Assembly (NCBI GenBank): GCA_021777555.1 | Contig: JAJYDK010000029.1 | Span: 1-49,016, forward strand | Source of the DNA: Pseudomonadota bacterium | Lineage (GTDB): Bacteria > Pseudomonadota > Gammaproteobacteria > Steroidobacterales > Steroidobacteraceae | Direction of reading: 5' to 3' | Length of the DNA: 49,016 nucleotides | In this document: positions 46,812 to 49,016 of the stretch, piece after piece | Layout: the number at the start of each line of letters is the position of its first letter | How positions within the stretch are numbered: position 1 is the first letter of the stretch | The notes under the pieces: model-generated | The model's database searches: none | What the model saw: the letters and a program-made list of their open reading frames with translations, nothing else | Told to the model about the DNA's origin: nothing | Position numbers and translations under genes: made by a program

Positions 46812-47854
46812 TCGAGCTTACGGAGCTCCCGGGCGTCAATGGCGGGCGGCAGCGGCAGGTAGTCGTTCTCACTCACCAGCGACTGCCCCTGTCGCGAGAG
46901 CACGAAGCGCAGGAACTCCTTGAGCAGTGGATCGAGCGGCTTGCCCGACGCGCGGTTGACGTAGATGTAAAGGTAGCGCTGCAGCGGATAGCGGCCACTC
47001 GCGATATCACCGAGGGTGAACTGGCTCGCGATGCCGTTGACGCTGAGACCGAGTGCTTTGACGGGGCCGCTCATATAGGAGCCGTTGCCGAAGGAAATCC
47101 CGTCGGGATCGTGCGCCAGAGCGCTCATGATGGCCGTGGCGACCTGCGGTGTCGTGCGCGACATATTGCCGCCCGGCACCTCGTAGGTGCGCTTGAATGG
47201 CGCGCCCAGCATGACCAGCTTGCGGAAATAATAGGTCACGTCATCGCGCCAGTAGTACCCGTACAGATGGATCGGTTTGTCGGCCCATTTGCCCCCGAGG
47301 CCGAGCTGTCCCCAGGTGGAGAGGGTGGCCGGGTAGCCGCGGCGACGCTCGGCGGAGAATACCGCGTCCAGCTTGCGCAGCGAGATGGAGCTGAGGGGGT
47401 TCGATTTGTTGACGTAGACGCCGATCGCCGAGACGTGGCTCTTCAGGATGAACGCGGCGGAGCACACTTTCACGCGAAATGGCTCATAGCCGTACGCGTT
47501 CTCGTATGCCAGGCCGGATCTGTGAAACACCTGCATGGTGTCAGGACCGAGTGCAATGCGGTCTTCCGGGCCAAGGCCGTCTTTCTGGATCACGTTGAAG
47601 TGCGCGCGGGGATGGAGTCTGTCAAAGGCCTCATTCCAGGCCGCGAACATGCGCTCGACGGTGTCCATGCCGGTGTAGCCGACGACTTTGCCGCGCACGT
47701 GGTGGTGAGATACGTAGTCCGGCAGCGAGGGATCGACGCGGACCAGGCTGGCGCTTGCGGCGCGGGCGGCGCCCTGTACGCCCAGGGCAAGCGCCAGGGC
47801 GAGGCCGGCCTCGATGAGCCGGTGTGGACGCCGATGTGGTCTTGATGCAAACAA
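46808..47854 (-). CDS. PstS-like periplasmic substrate-binding protein
   Basis: Predicted phosphate-type binding protein of 348 aa. A basic start and a hydrophobic stretch (LIEAGLALALALGVQGAARAAS) form a signal peptide. The body resembles the PstS family: VVGYTGMDTVERMFAAWNEAFDRLHP, VYVNKSNPLSSISLRKLDAVFSAERRRGYP, and a C-terminus YLYIYVNRASGKPLDPLLKEFLRFVLSRQGQSLV. No pstCAB genes are nearby, so a role in transport or as a sensor partner of the kinase is open. The TTG at 47854 is favoured because AGAGGGGG lies about 7 bases upstream and it gives a short n-region; an ATG at 47935 would add 27 residues. Confidence 0.85.
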   Translation of the reverse strand: MFASRPHRRPHRLIEAGLALALALGVQGAARAASASLVRVDPSLPDYVSHHHVRGKVVGYTGMDTVERMFAAWNEAFDRLHPRAHFNVIQKDGLGPEDRIALGPDTMQVFHRSGLAYENAYGYEPFRVKVCSAAFILKSHVSAIGVYVNKSNPLSSISLRKLDAVFSAERRRGYPATLSTWGQLGLGGKWADKPIHLYGYYWRDDVTYYFRKLVMLGAPFKRTYEVPGGNMSRTTPQVATAIMSALAHDPDGISFGNGSYMSGPVKALGLSVNGIASQFTLGDIASGRYPLQRYLYIYVNRASGKPLDPLLKEFLRFVLSRQGQSLVSENDYLPLPPAIDARELRKLD

Positions 47855-47984
47855 TGGCAACCCCCTCTTTCGATGCGCAACCGGCTTTGATGACGACGGG
47901 GAGCGAGTCTGCGGGGGTGCGCACTCTCTCGCCATAGCCCATTCTGATCAGTCGGATCGGGCGTACCGGGTGCATGGGTGCGAT

Positions 47985-48677
47985 TCACTGCATCTCATCG
48001 GGCGTGGCCCCTTCGGCTTCCAGCGCTTTCACCAGCAATGCGGCGTGCGTCCGCGTGGGGCAACCGAGCTTGTGAAGGACGGCGGCCACGTGCACTTTCA
48101 CGGTGTTCTCCGCTAGACGCAGCGTGTGGGCGATCTGTTTGTTGAGCATGCCGTCGGCAAGGCACATGAGCACGCGCATCTGTTGCGGGGTCAATTGCGC
48201 GAGGCGCGACGCCAGCTGGGCATCGTCGGCGCTGCGCGCGGCATTGTGGCGCGGAAAGCTGCTGCCGCCGGCCATCACCTCGCCGATGGCCGCGATCATT
48301 CCGGCCAGTGGTGCCGACTTCGGCAGGAAACCGGCGGCGCCGAACTGCTGTGCACGAGCGATGGTGCGCGGATGCTCGTTGGATGAGATCACCATGACCG
48401 GGATTTCCGGGCGCTGGCCGCGCAGCAGGATGAGCGCGGAGAAACCACGTGCTCCGGGCATGTGCAGATCGAGGAGCACCAGATCGAGGTCGGGGTGCTC
48501 GGCGAGGGTGGCCTCGAGAGCGCTCAGGGTCGAGGCGGTCCATATCTCACCGTCCGGCATGGCTTCGCGCAGCGCATGACTGAGCGCCGCACTGACCAGT
48601 GGATGGTCGTCGGCGATCACGATTCTGGCCGGCGCCAGGTTCACCAGGTCTGAATGGCCGCTCGGATCGGGCACCAT
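47985..48677 (-). CDS. LuxR/NarL-family response regulator
   Basis: Two-component transcription factor of 230 aa. Receiver: IVIADDHPLVSAAL, phosphorylated Asp70 in VLLDLHMPG, Lys120 in FLPKSAP. C-terminal LuxR helix-turn-helix: LTPQQMRVLMCLADGMLNKQIAHTLRLAENTVKVHVAAVLHKLG. AAGGTGG precedes the ATG. It lies just upstream of the PstS-like gene on the same strand and faces the hybrid kinase, which is the probable cognate sensor. It is divergent from the secreted protein gene at the right edge, a possible target. Confidence 0.92.
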   Translation of the reverse strand: MVPDPSGHSDLVNLAPARIVIADDHPLVSAALSHALREAMPDGEIWTASTLSALEATLAEHPDLDLVLLDLHMPGARGFSALILLRGQRPEIPVMVISSNEHPRTIARAQQFGAAGFLPKSAPLAGMIAAIGEVMAGGSSFPRHNAARSADDAQLASRLAQLTPQQMRVLMCLADGMLNKQIAHTLRLAENTVKVHVAAVLHKLGCPTRTHAALLVKALEAEGATPDEMQ

Positions 48678-48892
48678 GGATTGTCCACCTTCTGCGCGCT
48701 CTGCGACGCAGGCCCCGAGACCAGACTTTGCGCCGGCCGGCCGCGCCCCTTGGCGTTCGGGAGCGAGTGTACTGCGAGCATACCACCCAGGGCGGCCCCT
48801 AGCCCGAAGGTGTTATCGCCAGCGGCAGGCGCTATGCGCACAATGGCTCGCGGTGGGGCGGCGATTCCCGACCGTCCCCGGGGGGGGGATTC
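48678..48892. promoter_or_regulatory. Divergent region between response regulator and secreted protein
   Basis: The 215 bases hold no recognisable gene. A run of nine G (about 48880-48888) ends 4 bases before the ATG of the right-hand gene and takes the place of a Shine-Dalgarno sequence. I see no clear -35/-10 pair, FliA or sigma-54 element. Confidence 0.4.
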
Positions 48893-49016
48893 ATGACGAG
48901 CAGAAAAAGCTTCGTGCCAGGTGTGTTGCTGCTGCCAGCCTGCTGTTGGGGGGTTGCGCTTGCGGCGGCCGCTCCGGGTGCCACGACGACCGAGGCCGCA
49001 GCGCCCGGGGTGCAGC
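48893..49016 (+). CDS. Secreted or outer-membrane protein, N-terminus only (cut by right edge)
   Basis: The 41 codons in the window encode a signal peptide: MTSRKSF, a hydrophobic core VPGVLLLPACCWGVALAAAA, then an Ala/Thr/Pro-rich mature start. This is the form of secreted or outer-membrane proteins, but the mature part is too short to name a family. A G9 tract precedes the ATG. It is divergent from the LuxR-type regulator, and its position suggests it may be controlled by that system. Confidence 0.6.
   Translation, partial: MTSRKSFVPGVLLLPACCWGVALAAAAPGATTTEAAAPGVQ

Overview
This window is about 49 kb of GC-rich bacterial chromosome and is dominated by a polar-flagellum and chemotaxis locus. 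FlhF and FleN, the MotC/MotD stator pair, CheZ, FliA, FleQ/FlrC-type sigma-54 activators and EttA together point to a gammaproteobacterium. The gene order resembles pseudomonads, xanthomonads and nevskialeans, but I cannot assign a genus from sequence alone.

Layout, left to right. Positions 1-9822 (minus strand) hold a signalling operon that starts at a FliA (sigma-28) promoter at 9796-9822. It reads STAS-domain protein, cheA, cheW, three methyl-accepting chemotaxis proteins, then a CheY-like receiver cut by the left edge. Positions 9831-23402 (minus strand) hold, in transcription order, fliL-fliM-fliN-fliO-fliP-fliQ-fliR-flhB-flhA-flhF-fleN-fliA-cheY-cheZ-motC-motD and a DUF2802 protein. Most junctions overlap or are separated by a few bases. 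This unit begins at a consensus sigma-54 promoter (23448-23463).

Positions 23403-32940 are divergent. A 386-bp regulatory region separates fliL from a plus-strand operon: a FleQ-like activator without its N-terminal domain, a receiver-less FlrC/FleR-like activator with its own sigma-54 promoter (25066-25081), then fliE-F-G-H-I-J-K. No FleS-type kinase is present. A PAS-PAS-GGDEF-EAL protein (33094-35370) follows. It converges on and overlaps an atypical tetrameric-type PilZ protein.

Positions 35255-40868 (minus strand) read ettA, mprF, a DUF4145-like zinc-motif protein and the PilZ protein. Divergent from ettA is glyA-nrdR-ribD-ribE (41081-44699). Where ribBA would often follow, a hybrid histidine kinase abuts ribE. 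It faces a PstS-like binding protein and a LuxR-type response regulator on the other strand. The right edge cuts a secreted protein.

Inferred hierarchy: FleQ-like protein and RpoN activate flrC-like/fliE-K and fliL onward. The latter makes FliA, which activates STAS-cheA-cheW-MCPs. A GTGA-N6-TCAC palindrome recurs in the intergenic gaps of this locus and may mark a shared regulator. Absent from the window: cheB, cheR, the flg rod/hook genes, fliC/fliD/fliS and fleS.
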